A stretch of 64,000 bases of DNA from an uncultured Pelagibacteraceae bacterium (lineage in GTDB: Bacteria > Pseudomonadota > Alphaproteobacteria > Pelagibacterales > Pelagibacteraceae), in NCBI GenBank assembly GCA_902524945.1, contig CABZFF010000003.1, forward strand, positions 1 through 64,000, given 5' to 3'. Made by a program: the position numbers and the translations under genes. This document shows, piece after piece, positions 1 through 10,192 of the stretch (within the stretch, counting starts at the first letter, position 1; the number at the start of each line of letters is the position of its first letter). The notes beneath the pieces are model-generated. The model was not told the origin of the DNA and did no database searches. It saw nothing but the letters and a program-made list of their open reading frames with translations.

Positions 1-179
1 TAATAATAAACTTAACAAAAATTAAAAATAAAAATGATAATAAATATTTCAAAATGGAATTAGATAAACTTTGGATACATGGTCTGGTCCATCTCTTTGG
101 TTATGACCATAAAAAAGATAAGGACTTTAGCAAAATGCTAAAAGTTGAGAAAAAATTCCTTTCATTCATTAACAAATGA
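1..179 (+). CDS. ybeY: Endoribonuclease YbeY, C-terminal part (cut by window start)
   Basis: Only the last 58 codons are present; the reading frame is open from base 3 to the TGA at 177-179. It contains HGLVHLFGYDH, the zinc-binding signature (three histidines) of YbeY/UPF0054 metalloproteins, followed by a short lysine-rich tail. YbeY acts in 16S rRNA 3' end maturation and ribosome quality control. The stop overlaps the lnt start as ATGA, so the two are probably translationally coupled. In many alphaproteobacteria a CorC-type gene lies between ybeY and lnt; here there is none. Confidence 0.9.
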   Translation, partial: IINLTKIKNKNDNKYFKMELDKLWIHGLVHLFGYDHKKDKDFSKMLKVEKKFLSFINK

Positions 180-1735
180 TTGAAAAATATTTAGATAACC
201 GATTTTATACTTTATATTTTTTTCCTTTTTTAATTGGACTTTTAGCTGTTCTATCATTTCAACCTTTCAACTTTACTTTAGTTAACTTTATTATCTTACC
301 TTTATTTTTTTATTTGACAGTTTACATAAATAAAAAATCTAAAAGCGTATATAGGAAAAAACCTTACAAAAAAAATCTATTTATTTATGGAACTGTTTTC
401 GGGTTTGGATTTTATCTTGGATGTATACATTGGATTACTAACTCTTTAACTTTTGATGAAAGTTTTAAAATATTAATTCCTTTTGGTCTTATTTTAATAC
501 CTTTGTTTTTAAGTTTATTCTTTTCCTTAGTTACTCTATTGTTAGGGCCCTTATTAAAATTTAACATATCTTCAATAATTCTTTTTTCGTGGGGACTTGC
601 ATTATCTGATTATATACGTTCAAAGATTTTAACTGGTTTTCCTTGGAATTTATGGGGTTATAGTTTTTCTTGGTCTACAGAGATAATCCAAATATCTGAA
701 AAAATTGGCTTATTTGCCTTTAATTTAATTTCAATAACTGTTTTTTTAATACCTGCAGTTTTATTTATTAACTTTAATAAAGCATATAAAATATTTTTTC
801 TTTTGCTAACTATATTTATTCTTTTCCTATCCTTTATTTATGGAAATTACTCTATCAATCAAAATAATAAAAAAATTAGAGAAGTTAATGAAAAATTCCA
901 TATTAAAGTTATTTCACCTAACTTTAATCTTGAGTACGGATTATCTCAAAAAGACATTAAAGAAAGATTTACTAAATTAGTGAAAATTAGTGAACCAAAT
1001 AAAAATAAAAAAACATTATTTGTTTGGCCTGAGGGAGTTTTTAGTGGGTACAGTTACTCAGATATAAAAATATTAAAAAATCTATTTGATGAGAATTTCA
1101 GTGAAAATCATCTTATTATTTTTGGCGTTAATCGTTTAGATAGTAAAAAAAATAAATTTTACAACAGTTTAGTGGTAATAAATAATCAGATGAAGATTAT
1201 TCAAGAATATAAAAAACAAAAACTGGTTCCATTCGGTGAATTTTTACCATTTGAAAAAATCTTGAATAATTTAGGGCTTAAAAAAATTACAGAAGGGCAT
1301 GGATCTTTTTTAAAAGGAGGCGTGCAAAAAAATTTAGTAATTGATAATTTAAATATTTTACCATTAATATGTTACGAAATAATATTTAGTGAATTAATTC
1401 TTAAATCACATGAGGATACAAATTTAATTATAAATATTTCGGAAGATGGTTGGTTTGGAAAATCTATCGGTCCATATCAACATTTTGCTAAAAGCATTTT
1501 TAGGGCAATCGAACAAAATTCATTCTTAATAAGGTCTACGAATAAAGGTGTAAGTGCTATAATTAATAACAAAGGAGAGATAGTTAAAAAACTTGATCCT
1601 AATGAAGCAGGTAATATTGAATTAGAAGTACCATTAATAAAAAATAAAAATAAAAATAAAAATGATTTGATATTTTTCTTACTTTTAATTACATATATTT
1701 TAATTTTTAATATTTACAAAAAAAATGACAAATAA
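176..1735 (+). CDS. lnt: Apolipoprotein N-acyltransferase Lnt
   Basis: Inner-membrane enzyme that adds the third acyl chain to the N-terminal cysteine of lipoproteins. The 519-residue protein has several hydrophobic segments over about residues 10-235 and then a periplasmic nitrilase-fold domain. The catalytic triad is visible: E286 in WPEG, K349 in KQKLVPFGE and C399 in LICYEI; E355 in the same FGEF segment is also conserved. A final membrane helix lies near residues 497-512. Length is normal for the family. The start overlaps ybeY by 4 nt and the end overlaps metK by 11 nt, so ybeY-lnt-metK probably form one transcript. An asparagine/lysine repeat precedes the last helix. Its lipoprotein substrates would include several predicted lipoproteins in this window. 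Confidence 0.95.
   Translation: MIEKYLDNRFYTLYFFPFLIGLLAVLSFQPFNFTLVNFIILPLFFYLTVYINKKSKSVYRKKPYKKNLFIYGTVFGFGFYLGCIHWITNSLTFDESFKILIPFGLILIPLFLSLFFSLVTLLLGPLLKFNISSIILFSWGLALSDYIRSKILTGFPWNLWGYSFSWSTEIIQISEKIGLFAFNLISITVFLIPAVLFINFNKAYKIFFLLLTIFILFLSFIYGNYSINQNNKKIREVNEKFHIKVISPNFNLEYGLSQKDIKERFTKLVKISEPNKNKKTLFVWPEGVFSGYSYSDIKILKNLFDENFSENHLIIFGVNRLDSKKNKFYNSLVVINNQMKIIQEYKKQKLVPFGEFLPFEKILNNLGLKKITEGHGSFLKGGVQKNLVIDNLNILPLICYEIIFSELILKSHEDTNLIINISEDGWFGKSIGPYQHFAKSIFRAIEQNSFLIRSTNKGVSAIINNKGEIVKKLDPNEAGNIELEVPLIKNKNKNKNDLIFFLLLITYILIFNIYKKNDK
1640..1663 (+). repeat. Four tandem copies of aaaaat inside lnt
   Basis: A hexanucleotide unit is repeated four times in the 3' part of lnt and encodes a Lys/Asn alternation between the nitrilase domain and the last membrane helix. 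The 6-bp unit keeps the frame if copy number changes. It is probably low-complexity AT drift in a linker. Confidence 0.7.
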
Positions 1736-2888
1736 TAATTATTTATTTACAAGTGAATCAGTTTCTGAAGGCCATCCAGACAAAGTATGTGATAGAATTT
1801 CTGACATGGTTGTGGATTCATTTTTATCAAAAGATCCAGTATCTAGGGTTGCTTGTGAAACTCTTACCACAACAAATAAAGTGGTTTTAGCTGGAGAGAT
1901 AAGAGGGCCAAAAATAAAAAAAGATGAATTAATAAACAAGGTTAGAGATTGTATTAAAGATATTGGATATGACCAAACTGGATTTAGTTGGAAAACAGCA
2001 AATATTGAAACACATCTTCATGAGCAGTCTACCGACATTGCAATGGGAGTTGACTCAAAAAGTAACAAAGATGAAGGTGCTGGAGATCAAGGGATAATGT
2101 TTGGTTATGCTTGTTCAGAAACTGAAGATTTGATGCCTGCTCCTATTTATTACTCTCATAAAATACTTAGATTAATGTCTGCTGATAGAAAAAGTGGAAT
2201 ACTTAAAGGTATTGAACCAGACTCAAAAAGCCAAGTTACTATGAAATATGAAAATGGAAAGCCAACTAAAGTTACTTCTGTAGTAATTTCTACTCAACAT
2301 TCAAAAGATTTAAACCAGGAAAAAGTAAGAAACTTAATTATACCTTATATAAGAAAATCTATACCAAGTGATTATTTAGGTGGAATTGACTCAAAAGAAA
2401 TTTATATAAATCCTACAGGTCAGTTCATTATTGGGGGCCCTGACGGAGACACAGGTTTAACTGGTAGAAAAATAATTGTTGATACATATGGCGGCGCCGC
2501 ACCGCATGGTGGAGGTGCTTTCTCTGGAAAAGACCCAACAAAAGTGGATAGGTCTGCAGCTTATGTTGCAAGATATCTTGCTAAAAATATTGTTGCTTCT
2601 GGAACTTCAACAAAATGCTTAATCCAACTAGCTTACGCCATCGGTGTTTCTAAACCTTTATCAATCTTTATTAAACTAGCCGAGGGTGATGAGACTAAGG
2701 TCGAAAAAATCAAAAAAATAATTCAAGAAAATTTTAATTTAACTCCTCGAGGGATTAGAGAAATGTTAAAATTGAACAACCCAATTTATGAAGTCACATC
2801 TGCTTACGGACACTTTGGAAGAAAACCCACAAATAATGGTCAATTTACTTGGGAAAAGACGGATAAAAAAGAAATATTTAAATTGTGA
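1725..2888 (+). CDS. metK: S-adenosylmethionine synthetase MetK
   Basis: Makes S-adenosylmethionine from methionine and ATP. The 387-residue length fits the family (about 384 in E. coli). Signatures seen: [12 protein letters not shown] near the N-terminus (ATP/methionine site), [12 protein letters not shown] in the middle, and the glycine-rich P-loop-like [20 protein letters not shown] followed by RS near residue 260. The start lies inside the end of lnt (11-nt overlap). A terminator hairpin follows 54 nt after the stop. Its product links functionally to ahcY at 39525 and to the methyltransferases UbiE and the Cfa-like enzyme in this window. trmB and rimP, often found between metK and nusA, are absent here. 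Confidence 0.97.
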   Translation: MTNNNYLFTSESVSEGHPDKVCDRISDMVVDSFLSKDPVSRVACETLTTTNKVVLAGEIRGPKIKKDELINKVRDCIKDIGYDQTGFSWKTANIETHLHEQSTDIAMGVDSKSNKDEGAGDQGIMFGYACSETEDLMPAPIYYSHKILRLMSADRKSGILKGIEPDSKSQVTMKYENGKPTKVTSVVISTQHSKDLNQEKVRNLIIPYIRKSIPSDYLGGIDSKEIYINPTGQFIIGGPDGDTGLTGRKIIVDTYGGAAPHGGGAFSGKDPTKVDRSAAYVARYLAKNIVASGTSTKCLIQLAYAIGVSKPLSIFIKLAEGDETKVEKIKKIIQENFNLTPRGIREMLKLNNPIYEVTSAYGHFGRKPTNNGQFTWEKTDKKEIFKL

Positions 2889-2890
2889 AC

Positions 2891-2919
2891 TTGAAAAAAC
2901 CATAATTTTCTTCTAAATA
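2891..2919 (+). promoter_or_regulatory. Candidate promoter for the nusA operon
   Basis: TTGAAA at 2891-2896 and TAAATA at 2914-2919 are separated by 17 bp, a sigma-70-type arrangement in the metK-nusA gap. A start site near 2926 would give a leader of about 56 nt that includes the hairpin at 2942-2968. Because the region is AT-rich, the -10 match is only moderately specific. Confidence 0.45.
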
Positions 2920-2941
2920 TATCTAATATTATTAACAATTC

Positions 2942-2968
2942 AAAATGGGCACTAGCCCATTTTTTTTT
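2942..2968 (+). terminator. Intrinsic terminator between metK and nusA
   Basis: A perfect 9-bp inverted repeat (aaaatgggc, loop acta, gcccatttt) runs into a T-tract ending at 2968. It is a textbook rho-independent terminator for ybeY-lnt-metK. It ends only 13 nt before the nusA start codon, leaving no room for a promoter after it, so nusA messages must pass through it. Confidence 0.85.
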
Positions 2969-2981
2969 AGGGGCGTTAAAA

Positions 2982-4529
2982 ATGTTAAATAGAGGATTAG
3001 ATAAATTAGAGCTTTTAAGAATAGTCGAGGCAGTAGCAAATGAAAAATCAATAGATAAAGAACTTGTTATTGGTTCAATGGAAAGCGCTATTCAAAAAGC
3101 TGCTTTAACTAAATTTGGAAATGACAATAATATCGAAGTATCTATTGATAGAGAAAACGGTGAAATAAAGATTCAAAAAGTTTTAGAAATAGTTGAAAAT
3201 GTAGAGGATCCAGCCCGGCAAATCAGTCTAGAGCAGGCAAAAAAAATTAATAACAATAATCAATTAAAAAATGGTGATAAAATTTATGAGGAATTACCTC
3301 AAATAGATTTTGGGAGAATAGCTGCTCAAAGTGCAAAGCAAGTCATTAGTAGTAGAGTAAGAGAGGCAGAGAAAAATCGTCAATATGAAGATTTTATAGA
3401 GAAACAAGGACAGATTTTAAGTGGCATTATTAAAAGACTTGAATATGGAAACGTGATAGTAGACCTCGGTAAAGCAGAGGGAGTAATTAAAAAAGATGAA
3501 CTTATACCTAGAGAAATACTTAAAACGGGCGACAGGGTTAAAGCATACTGTTACGAGGTAAAAAAAGAACTTAAAGGTCATCAAATTTTTTTATCAAGGG
3601 CTCACCCACAGTTTTTGGCTAGACTATTTTTTCAAGAAGTTCCTGAAATATATGAGGGTACAATAGAAATTAAATCTGTTGCTAGAGACCCTGGTAGTAG
3701 AGCTAAGATTTGTGTTCATTCGCAAGACTCTTCTATTGATCCAGTTGGGGCATGCGTAGGTATGCGAGGTAGTAGAGTACAAACGATTGTTAATGAATTA
3801 CATGGTGAAAAAATCGACATAATAAAGTGGACAGAGGATCTTCCTACTTTAATTTCAGAGTCACTTTCACCTGCAGAAATTCAAAGAGTATTAATAGATC
3901 AAGAAAATAAAAGAATAGATATTATTTTAACAGAGGAAAATCTAAGTAAAGCAATAGGTAGAAGAGGACAGAATGTTAGATTAGCATCTAAACTCACTAA
4001 TTATGAAATTGATATTTTAACTGACAAAGAAGACTCTGATAGACGTCAAACGGAGTTTAAAGAAAGAACAGAAACATTAATCAAAAACCTAGAAGTTGAT
4101 GAAACTTTAGGTCAATTGCTAGTATCAGAGGGCTTCAATTCTGTAGAGGAAATTTCTCAATCTAATCCCGAAGAAATTTCAAAAATTGATGCAATCGACG
4201 AAGAAACTGCCAAAGAATTAATTAATAGATCTAACGAAACTATTGAAAAAGAAAAAGAGGCGGTTGCTTTAAAATTAAAAGAACTTGGTGTTGAAGAAAA
4301 ATTAGTTAACCTTAAAGGGATGACCCAAGGAATGCTTGTAATTTTAGGAAAGAAAAATATTAAAAAATTAAGTGATTTTGCGGATTTATCCTCTGACGAA
4401 TTAATTGGTGGATTTGATGAAATAAAAGGAAAAAAAATAAGAATCGATGGATATTTAGAAGAATTCTCCTTATCCAGAAAAGAGGCTGATGAACTAATAA
4501 TGTCAGCAAGAGATATTGTTTATAAGTAA
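2982..4529 (+). CDS. nusA: Transcription termination/antitermination factor NusA
   Basis: RNA polymerase-binding factor controlling pausing, termination and antitermination. The 515 residues show the usual order: N-terminal polymerase-binding domain (about 1-125), S1 domain (about 130-200, GIIKRLEYGNVIVDLGKAEG), KH domains (GACVGMRGSRVQTIV near 257 and AIGRRGQNVRLASK near 325), then C-terminal acidic helix-hairpin-helix repeats (about 360-515). An AGGGG ribosome-binding site lies at 2969-2973, directly after the hairpin T-tract. The stop is 4 nt before the preferred infB start. rimP, which usually precedes nusA, is missing here. Confidence 0.97.
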   Translation: MLNRGLDKLELLRIVEAVANEKSIDKELVIGSMESAIQKAALTKFGNDNNIEVSIDRENGEIKIQKVLEIVENVEDPARQISLEQAKKINNNNQLKNGDKIYEELPQIDFGRIAAQSAKQVISSRVREAEKNRQYEDFIEKQGQILSGIIKRLEYGNVIVDLGKAEGVIKKDELIPREILKTGDRVKAYCYEVKKELKGHQIFLSRAHPQFLARLFFQEVPEIYEGTIEIKSVARDPGSRAKICVHSQDSSIDPVGACVGMRGSRVQTIVNELHGEKIDIIKWTEDLPTLISESLSPAEIQRVLIDQENKRIDIILTEENLSKAIGRRGQNVRLASKLTNYEIDILTDKEDSDRRQTEFKERTETLIKNLEVDETLGQLLVSEGFNSVEEISQSNPEEISKIDAIDEETAKELINRSNETIEKEKEAVALKLKELGVEEKLVNLKGMTQGMLVILGKKNIKKLSDFADLSSDELIGGFDEIKGKKIRIDGYLEEFSLSRKEADELIMSARDIVYK

Positions 4530-4533
4530 TGTT

Positions 4534-6708
4534 ATGGAAAAAGATAAAAAAAAGACCCTTACCATATCTCCAAATTTTAAAAAAAAGATAAATAAAAATT
4601 CTATCTCTACCCAAGGGAAAAAATCTTACTCGGTAGAAAAAAAGAAATCCTTTAGGTCAAATAAACAAAGACAAGATGTAGGAAAAAATTTTAATCAAGA
4701 AACAAGTAAGAAAAGAAATTTTGCTAGAAAATATATTGAACAACAAGCAACTAAAGAATTTATAAAAAAAGATAATAAACCAGCTGGAAAAAGTAAACTT
4801 AAATTGAAAGGCCCAGTAGATAAAAGAGATTTTAAACTTACAGTTTCAAGAGCATTAAATGTTGAAGAAATTGAAATTAAACAAAGAAGCTTAGCTTCCG
4901 TAAAACGTGCTAGACTGAAAGAAAAAAAGAGTAAACCAGAAACTGAGGAAAAAAAAGAATTTAAGAAAGTAATTAGAGAAGTTAAAATCCCTGAGCAAAT
5001 CACAATTCAAGAACTTTCAAATAGAATGGCTGAAAAATCTAATGACATTATTAAGTTTTTATTCAATATGAAAGTTGTAGCCACAATAAATCATAATATC
5101 GATAAAGATACTGCTGAATATATAGTTAAAGAATTTGGTCATAAACCGATATTAGAAGAAAAACTTGCTCTTCAAAAAGAAAAAATTAAAGGTGAGCTAC
5201 AGGGCGAAGTAAAATCAAGACCTCCGGTGGTAACAATTATGGGTCACGTTGATCACGGCAAAACCTCTTTACTCGATGCATTAAGGGAAACTAATGTAGT
5301 TTCAAGCGAATACGGGGGAATTACACAACATATTGGTGCTTATCAAATTAAAACTAATGATAACAGATTAATAACTTTTATAGATACTCCTGGACATGCT
5401 GCCTTTACGGAAATGAGAGCCAGAGGTTCTAAAATTACAGATGTTGTAGTTTTAGTTGTTGCTGCCGATGACGGCATTAAACCACAAACTGTCGAGGCAA
5501 TTAAACATGCAAAAGCAGCCAAAGTTCCAATAATTGTAGCAATTAATAAGTGTGATTTACCAGAAAAAAATATAAGTAAAATTAAAAATGAATTGATGCA
5601 ATACGAGTTAATAGCAGAAGATCTAAGCGGAGATACTCTTTTTGTAGAAGTGTCTGCATTAAAAAAGACTAACTTAAATAAACTTTGTGAAAGCATATTG
5701 TTACAGTCTGAAATACTGGACTTAAAAGCTTCTTATAGCGATAAAGCTAGTGCAGTTGTAATTGAGTCGAAAATAGACAAAGGCAAAGGGCCAGTATCTA
5801 CAATATTAATTAATAACGGAGTTTTAAATAAAGGTGATTATTTTATATGCGGTGATACATGGGGTAAAATCCGGGCAATGATCAGCCATACAGGAAACTC
5901 TATAGATAAAGCTTTACCATCTATGCCAGTAGAAATTTTAGGAATGAATAGCTCTGTTCAAGCAGGATCAGACTTTGTTGTTACAGAAAATGAAAATGAA
6001 GCAAAAGAGATGTCAAAATTTAAAAAAGACAATGTTTCAAATAAAAATTTGCTGTCAAAAGAGAAAACTACTTTATTTGATAAAACCCAAGATAAAGATG
6101 AGTTGAATATAATTATTAAGTCAGATGTTCAAGGATCTAGTGAGGCCTTAAATATGGCAATTGAGAAAATTTCCCATAATGAGGTAGAGGCAAACATTAT
6201 CTTATCTGATATAGGCATGATAAATGAAACGGATGTATCTTTAGCTAAAGCCTCTAATGCAATCTTAATTGGCTTCAATGTAAAACCGAATAGGGAAGCA
6301 AAAAAATTAGCTGAGGAACAAAAAATTGATATAAAATATTTTAATATTATTTATGAAGCACTAGATTATATAGAAAAATCTTTATCTGGGCTTTTAGAGC
6401 CAGACATAAAAGAAACCGTGTTGGGTAGTGCTGAGATTCAGAAAATTTTTAAAGTGTCCAATGCTGGAAAAATAGCAGGTTCAAAAGTGATAAGTGGAGA
6501 AATAAAAAGCAAATCAAGAGCCAGAATAATAAGAGATGGGGTGGTGGTTTACAGCGGTGAAATTTCTTCCATTTTTAGAGAAAAAAACCAAGTTAAAGAG
6601 GTTAGTACAGGACTTGAATGTGGTATAAGTATAAAAAATTTCATTGATTTTAAAGAAAAGGATGTAATTGAATCTTACTTATCAGAGCAAGTTCAAAGAT
6701 CAATCTAA
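4534..6708 (+). CDS. infB: Translation initiation factor IF-2
   Basis: GTPase that brings initiator tRNA to the 30S subunit. I chose the ATG at 4534 (724 aa), 4 nt after the nusA stop; an in-frame TTG at 4516 inside nusA is less likely. A short basic N-terminal region (about 140 residues) precedes the IF-2 N domain (IPEQITIQELSNRM). The G domain has G1 GHVDHGKT, G3 DTPGHAAF, G4 NKCD and G5 SALK. Beta-barrel and C-terminal domains follow, with the conserved SDVQGSSEAL segment. It is shorter than E. coli IF-2 (890), mostly in the N-terminal linker. No ylxR lies between nusA and infB. The end overlaps rbfA by 1 nt. Confidence 0.97.
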   Translation: MEKDKKKTLTISPNFKKKINKNSISTQGKKSYSVEKKKSFRSNKQRQDVGKNFNQETSKKRNFARKYIEQQATKEFIKKDNKPAGKSKLKLKGPVDKRDFKLTVSRALNVEEIEIKQRSLASVKRARLKEKKSKPETEEKKEFKKVIREVKIPEQITIQELSNRMAEKSNDIIKFLFNMKVVATINHNIDKDTAEYIVKEFGHKPILEEKLALQKEKIKGELQGEVKSRPPVVTIMGHVDHGKTSLLDALRETNVVSSEYGGITQHIGAYQIKTNDNRLITFIDTPGHAAFTEMRARGSKITDVVVLVVAADDGIKPQTVEAIKHAKAAKVPIIVAINKCDLPEKNISKIKNELMQYELIAEDLSGDTLFVEVSALKKTNLNKLCESILLQSEILDLKASYSDKASAVVIESKIDKGKGPVSTILINNGVLNKGDYFICGDTWGKIRAMISHTGNSIDKALPSMPVEILGMNSSVQAGSDFVVTENENEAKEMSKFKKDNVSNKNLLSKEKTTLFDKTQDKDELNIIIKSDVQGSSEALNMAIEKISHNEVEANIILSDIGMINETDVSLAKASNAILIGFNVKPNREAKKLAEEQKIDIKYFNIIYEALDYIEKSLSGLLEPDIKETVLGSAEIQKIFKVSNAGKIAGSKVISGEIKSKSRARIIRDGVVVYSGEISSIFREKNQVKEVSTGLECGISIKNFIDFKEKDVIESYLSEQVQRSI

Positions 6709-7106
6709 TGGGTGCGAGAATTTCACAGAGACCGTTTAGTCAGAGACAGCTTAGGGTAGGTGAATTAGTAAAACAAAACTTAGGTGAACTGTTTATAAGA
6801 AATGAAGCTAAAATACCCTCTATAAATTGTAAGTTAATAACTGTTACAGAAGTAAGAATGACACCTGATCTAAAAACAGCTAGAGTTTACGTGATACCTC
6901 TAGGAGGAATAGGGACTAAAGAAGCAGTAAAAATCTTGACTGAATACTCACATCTTGTTAGAAGAGCGCTGTCTAAAAGGCTAGATATAAAGTTTCTTCC
7001 TAAACTTACTTTTATCGAAGATAACTCATTTGAATATGCTGAAAAGATAGAAAGAATAATAAAGAAGAATAAAGACAATGATAAACAAAAAAAAAGATAC
7101 AATTAA
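6708..7106 (+). CDS. rbfA: Ribosome-binding factor A
   Basis: Small-subunit assembly factor with a KH-like fold that acts late in 16S maturation. The 132 residues show the family pattern RQLRVGELVKQNLGELF near the start, TVTEVRMTPDLKTARVYV in the middle and LPKLTFIEDNSFEYAEKIE near the end. The start overlaps the infB stop by 1 nt (taatg). The last 29 nt overlap rpsO in another frame, which is long even for a packed genome. truB, which in most proteobacteria separates rbfA from rpsO, is missing. The lysine- and asparagine-rich tail encoded in the overlap is probably not conserved. Confidence 0.93.
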   Translation: MGARISQRPFSQRQLRVGELVKQNLGELFIRNEAKIPSINCKLITVTEVRMTPDLKTARVYVIPLGGIGTKEAVKILTEYSHLVRRALSKRLDIKFLPKLTFIEDNSFEYAEKIERIIKKNKDNDKQKKRYN

Positions 7107-7338
7107 ATCTCTTGCAATTCACACTAAAGATGTAGGATCAACAGAAATTCAAATTGGTTTACTTACAGATAAAATTTCAAAATTATCAGAACACTTTAAA
7201 AAATTTAAAAAAGATAAACACTCAACTTTAGGTTTGACTAAATCAGTAAATAAAAGAAAAAGACTTCTTGCTTACCTTAAAAAGAAAAATACTGAGTCCT
7301 ACCAAAAAGTTATAAAACAACTAAATATAAGGAAATAA
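7078..7338 (+). CDS. rpsO: Ribosomal protein S15
   Basis: Primary 16S-binding protein of the 30S platform. The 86 residues carry the S15 core: [19 protein letters not shown], then [15 protein letters not shown] and the basic [13 protein letters not shown] helix. The start ATG lies inside rbfA (29-nt overlap). Later starts would remove the first helix, so the overlap seems real. The stop overlaps the pnp start by 1 nt. rpsO-pnp coupling is typical of proteobacteria. Confidence 0.95.
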   Translation: MINKKKDTIKSLAIHTKDVGSTEIQIGLLTDKISKLSEHFKKFKKDKHSTLGLTKSVNKRKRLLAYLKKKNTESYQKVIKQLNIRK

Positions 7339-9410
7339 TGTTTAAAATACACAAGGAAGAAATTCAAATTGATGGTAAAAAATTAACTTTAGAGACAGGA
7401 AAGATTGCACGTCAAGCAGATGGAGCAATAATTGCTACACTAGGTGAGACAGTTGTAATCGCAACAGCTGTTGGGGCAAAAAAAGTTGCAGAAGACCAAG
7501 ATTATTTTCCACTATCCGTAAATTATCAAGAAAAGTATTACTCTGCTGGTAAAATTCCAGGCGGATATTTTAAAAGAGAAGCGCGACCTACAGAGGCTGA
7601 AACACTTATCTCTAGATTAATAGATCGACCTATAAGACCTTTATTTCCATCTGGTTTTATGAATGAAGTACAAGTTCTTCCAACTGTTTTATCTTATGAT
7701 AGTGAGAATCAACCAGATATACTATCTATTATTGCTTCTTCAGCAGCGTTAGCAATTTCAGGTTTACCATTTTTAGGACCAATAGCTGCTAGTAGAGTTG
7801 GATACAAAGATGGAAAATATTTATTAAATCCATCAATAGAGCAACTTAAAGAGTCTGAATTAGATTTAGTAGTTGCAGGGACTAAAGATGCGGTTTTGAT
7901 GGTTGAGTCAGAAACATCTGGATTATCTGAAAAAGTGATGCTAGATGCAGTGAAATTTGGACATGAAAAATTTGTACCAATAATTGAAGTAATAGAAAAA
8001 CTAGCAAAGAAAGCTGGCAAACCAAAATGGGAAGTTGAGGAATTAGACCATTCTGAAATTAAAAGTAAAATTTCTAAAAAATTTGAGAGTAATTTAAGAG
8101 AAGCGTTTAAAGAAATTGACAAGAAAAAAAGATCAACAGCAATTTCTGAAATAGAAAGTCAATGCAAAGAAATATTTGCCGAAGATGAAACTATTACAGA
8201 AAATCAAGTAATAGGCCAACTAAAATCTTTAGAGAAAGATATTGTAAGAACCGCAATTTTAAAGGAAAAAAAAAGAATAGATGGAAGAGGTTTAGCAGAT
8301 GTAAGACAGATTAAATGTGAGGTAGGTGTTTTACCAAGAACACATGGCTCTGCTCTTTTTACTAGAGGAGAGACTCAAGCTCTTGTAGTTACTACGCTTG
8401 GAATGACTGACGATGAGCAAAGATTAGAAAGTCTAGAGGGTATGCAAAGATCAAACTTTATGCTTCACTATAATTTTCCACCATTTTCAGTTGGAGAATG
8501 TGGAAGAATAGGTACAGGCAGAAGAGAAATTGGACATGGAAAACTAGCTTGGAGAGCAATTAACTCATCTTTACCGTCAAAAGAAAATTTTCCTTACACA
8601 CTTAGAGTAGTTTCAGAAATAACAGAGTCCAACGGATCATCATCTATGGCGACAGTTTGTGGTACTTCATTATCTTTAATGGATGCAGGAGTTCCAATAA
8701 AAGAACCAGTAGCCGGAATTGCTATGGGTTTAATTAAAGAGGGTGAAGATTTTTCTGTGCTCTCTGATATTTTGGGAGATGAAGATCATCTTGGTGATAT
8801 GGATTTTAAAGTTGCGGGCACAAAAAATGGTATCACATCACTTCAAATGGATATTAAAATAACAGGTATAACATTTGAAATTATGGAAAAAGCTTTAGAT
8901 CAAGCAAAGGAAGGAAGAGAACATATTCTAAATGAAATGAACAAAGCAATTAAAACGTCTAGAAAAGAATTTTCAAAACACACTCCTAAAATGGAAACTA
9001 TTAAAGTCGATAAAAAAGATATTGCAACAGTAATAGGAAAAGGTGGAGCAACTATAAGAGAAATTGTTGAGACTTCAGGAGCTAAAGTAGATGTTAAGGA
9101 TACAGGAGACGTGACAGTTGCAGCACCTGATGAAGCTTCAAGAAATAAAGCCATCGATTTCATTAAAAATTTAATTGCAAAACCTGAGATGGGAAAGGTT
9201 TATAAAGGCAAGGTAGTTAAAATTATGGAATTCGGAGCTTTTGTAAATTTTTTAGGAAAACAAGATGGATTAGTTCATATTTCTGAATTAGCTGATAAAC
9301 GTGTTGCAAAAGTTGGCGATGTTGTAAAAGAGGGTGACGAAGTTTCTGTAAAAGTTGTCGGATTTGATAGAGGAAAAGTAAAACTATCGATGAAACAAGC
9401 TTCAGCTTAA
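7338..9410 (+). CDS. pnp: Polynucleotide phosphorylase
   Basis: 3'-5' phosphorolytic exoribonuclease of the RNA degradosome. The 690 residues hold two RNase PH domains (first about 10-230; second from about 305, with [15 protein letters not shown]), a linking helical region, a KH domain ([17 protein letters not shown] near 560) and an S1 domain ([20 protein letters not shown] near 618 to the end). It is slightly shorter than E. coli PNPase (711). It ends the nusA-infB-rbfA-rpsO-pnp run and converges on fabI with a 4-nt overlap of the two stop regions, leaving no space for a separate terminator. Confidence 0.97.
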   Translation: MFKIHKEEIQIDGKKLTLETGKIARQADGAIIATLGETVVIATAVGAKKVAEDQDYFPLSVNYQEKYYSAGKIPGGYFKREARPTEAETLISRLIDRPIRPLFPSGFMNEVQVLPTVLSYDSENQPDILSIIASSAALAISGLPFLGPIAASRVGYKDGKYLLNPSIEQLKESELDLVVAGTKDAVLMVESETSGLSEKVMLDAVKFGHEKFVPIIEVIEKLAKKAGKPKWEVEELDHSEIKSKISKKFESNLREAFKEIDKKKRSTAISEIESQCKEIFAEDETITENQVIGQLKSLEKDIVRTAILKEKKRIDGRGLADVRQIKCEVGVLPRTHGSALFTRGETQALVVTTLGMTDDEQRLESLEGMQRSNFMLHYNFPPFSVGECGRIGTGRREIGHGKLAWRAINSSLPSKENFPYTLRVVSEITESNGSSSMATVCGTSLSLMDAGVPIKEPVAGIAMGLIKEGEDFSVLSDILGDEDHLGDMDFKVAGTKNGITSLQMDIKITGITFEIMEKALDQAKEGREHILNEMNKAIKTSRKEFSKHTPKMETIKVDKKDIATVIGKGGATIREIVETSGAKVDVKDTGDVTVAAPDEASRNKAIDFIKNLIAKPEMGKVYKGKVVKIMEFGAFVNFLGKQDGLVHISELADKRVAKVGDVVKEGDEVSVKVVGFDRGKVKLSMKQASA

Positions 9411-10192
9411 GTCATGTTTCTAGGATCAGGCATTCCTACTTTATTATAACCTGCATCCACATAATGAATTTCTCCTGTAACACCTGCTGCTAAATTACTC
9501 AACAAGTACAATGCAGAATTACCAACATCATGAATATCTACATTTCTATTTAAAAATGAGTGATCTTGATTCCATTTGTATAAGAATTTTGCGTCCCCGA
9601 TCGCTGAAGCTGCTAAAGTTTTAATAGGACCCGCACTAATTGCGTTCACCCTAATCTTTTTTTTACCAAGATCCCTAGCCAAATATTTAACACTTGCCTC
9701 TAAAGCAGATTTGCAAACTCCCATTACATTGTAATTAGGTATAGCTTTAGTAGATTCGTAAGTAAGAGTAAGTAGACTTCCCCCTTCTCTCATTATTTTT
9801 ACTGCCTCTTTAGATACTTCAGTGAATGAAAAACAAGAGATAAGCATACTTTTAAGAAAATTTTCTCTGGTTGTATTTAAATATTCTCCTGATAACTCTG
9901 ATTTATCCGAAAAGGCTACTGCATGGACTACAAAATCTATTTGTCCCCATTTCGTCTTTACATCATTAAAAAGTTTAACAACATCATCCCTTTTCTCAAC
10001 GTCACAGCTAAAAGTGACTTTTGAATTTAATTTTTCTGCCAAAGGCTCAACTCTCTTTTTTAAAGCATCACCTAGATACGTAAAAGCTAATTCAGCTCCA
10101 GCCTCAGCAAGTTTTTGAGATATACCCCAAGCTATGGAGCGCTCATTTGCAACACCCATTATCAGACCTTTTTTCCCCTTCATCAAAGTCAT
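9407..10192 (-). CDS. fabI: Enoyl-ACP reductase FabI
   Basis: NADH-dependent enoyl-ACP reductase, last step of each fatty acid elongation cycle. The 261 residues have the modified Rossmann motif [12 protein letters not shown], a catalytic tyrosine pattern (Y145; Y154 and K161 in the Y-x6-K arrangement of [11 protein letters not shown]) and [16 protein letters not shown] second in-frame ATG three codons in could also be the start. It is the last gene of the fabA-fabB-fabI run, overlapping fabB by 1 nt. The tail overlaps the convergent pnp by 4 nt. Confidence 0.96.
   Translation of the reverse strand: MTLMKGKKGLIMGVANERSIAWGISQKLAEAGAELAFTYLGDALKKRVEPLAEKLNSKVTFSCDVEKRDDVVKLFNDVKTKWGQIDFVVHAVAFSDKSELSGEYLNTTRENFLKSMLISCFSFTEVSKEAVKIMREGGSLLTLTYESTKAIPNYNVMGVCKSALEASVKYLARDLGKKKIRVNAISAGPIKTLAASAIGDAKFLYKWNQDHSFLNRNVDIHDVGNSALYLLSNLAAGVTGEIHYVDAGYNKVGMPDPRNMT

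Noticed and set aside
1739-1939. Open frames on the strand opposite metK, infB, pnp, the RND gene and others
   Set aside because: They are shadows of strongly conserved genes with no recognisable protein features.
4516-4533. Longer infB start at TTG 4516
   Set aside because: It lies inside nusA and uses a rare start, while ATG 4534 follows the nusA stop closely.
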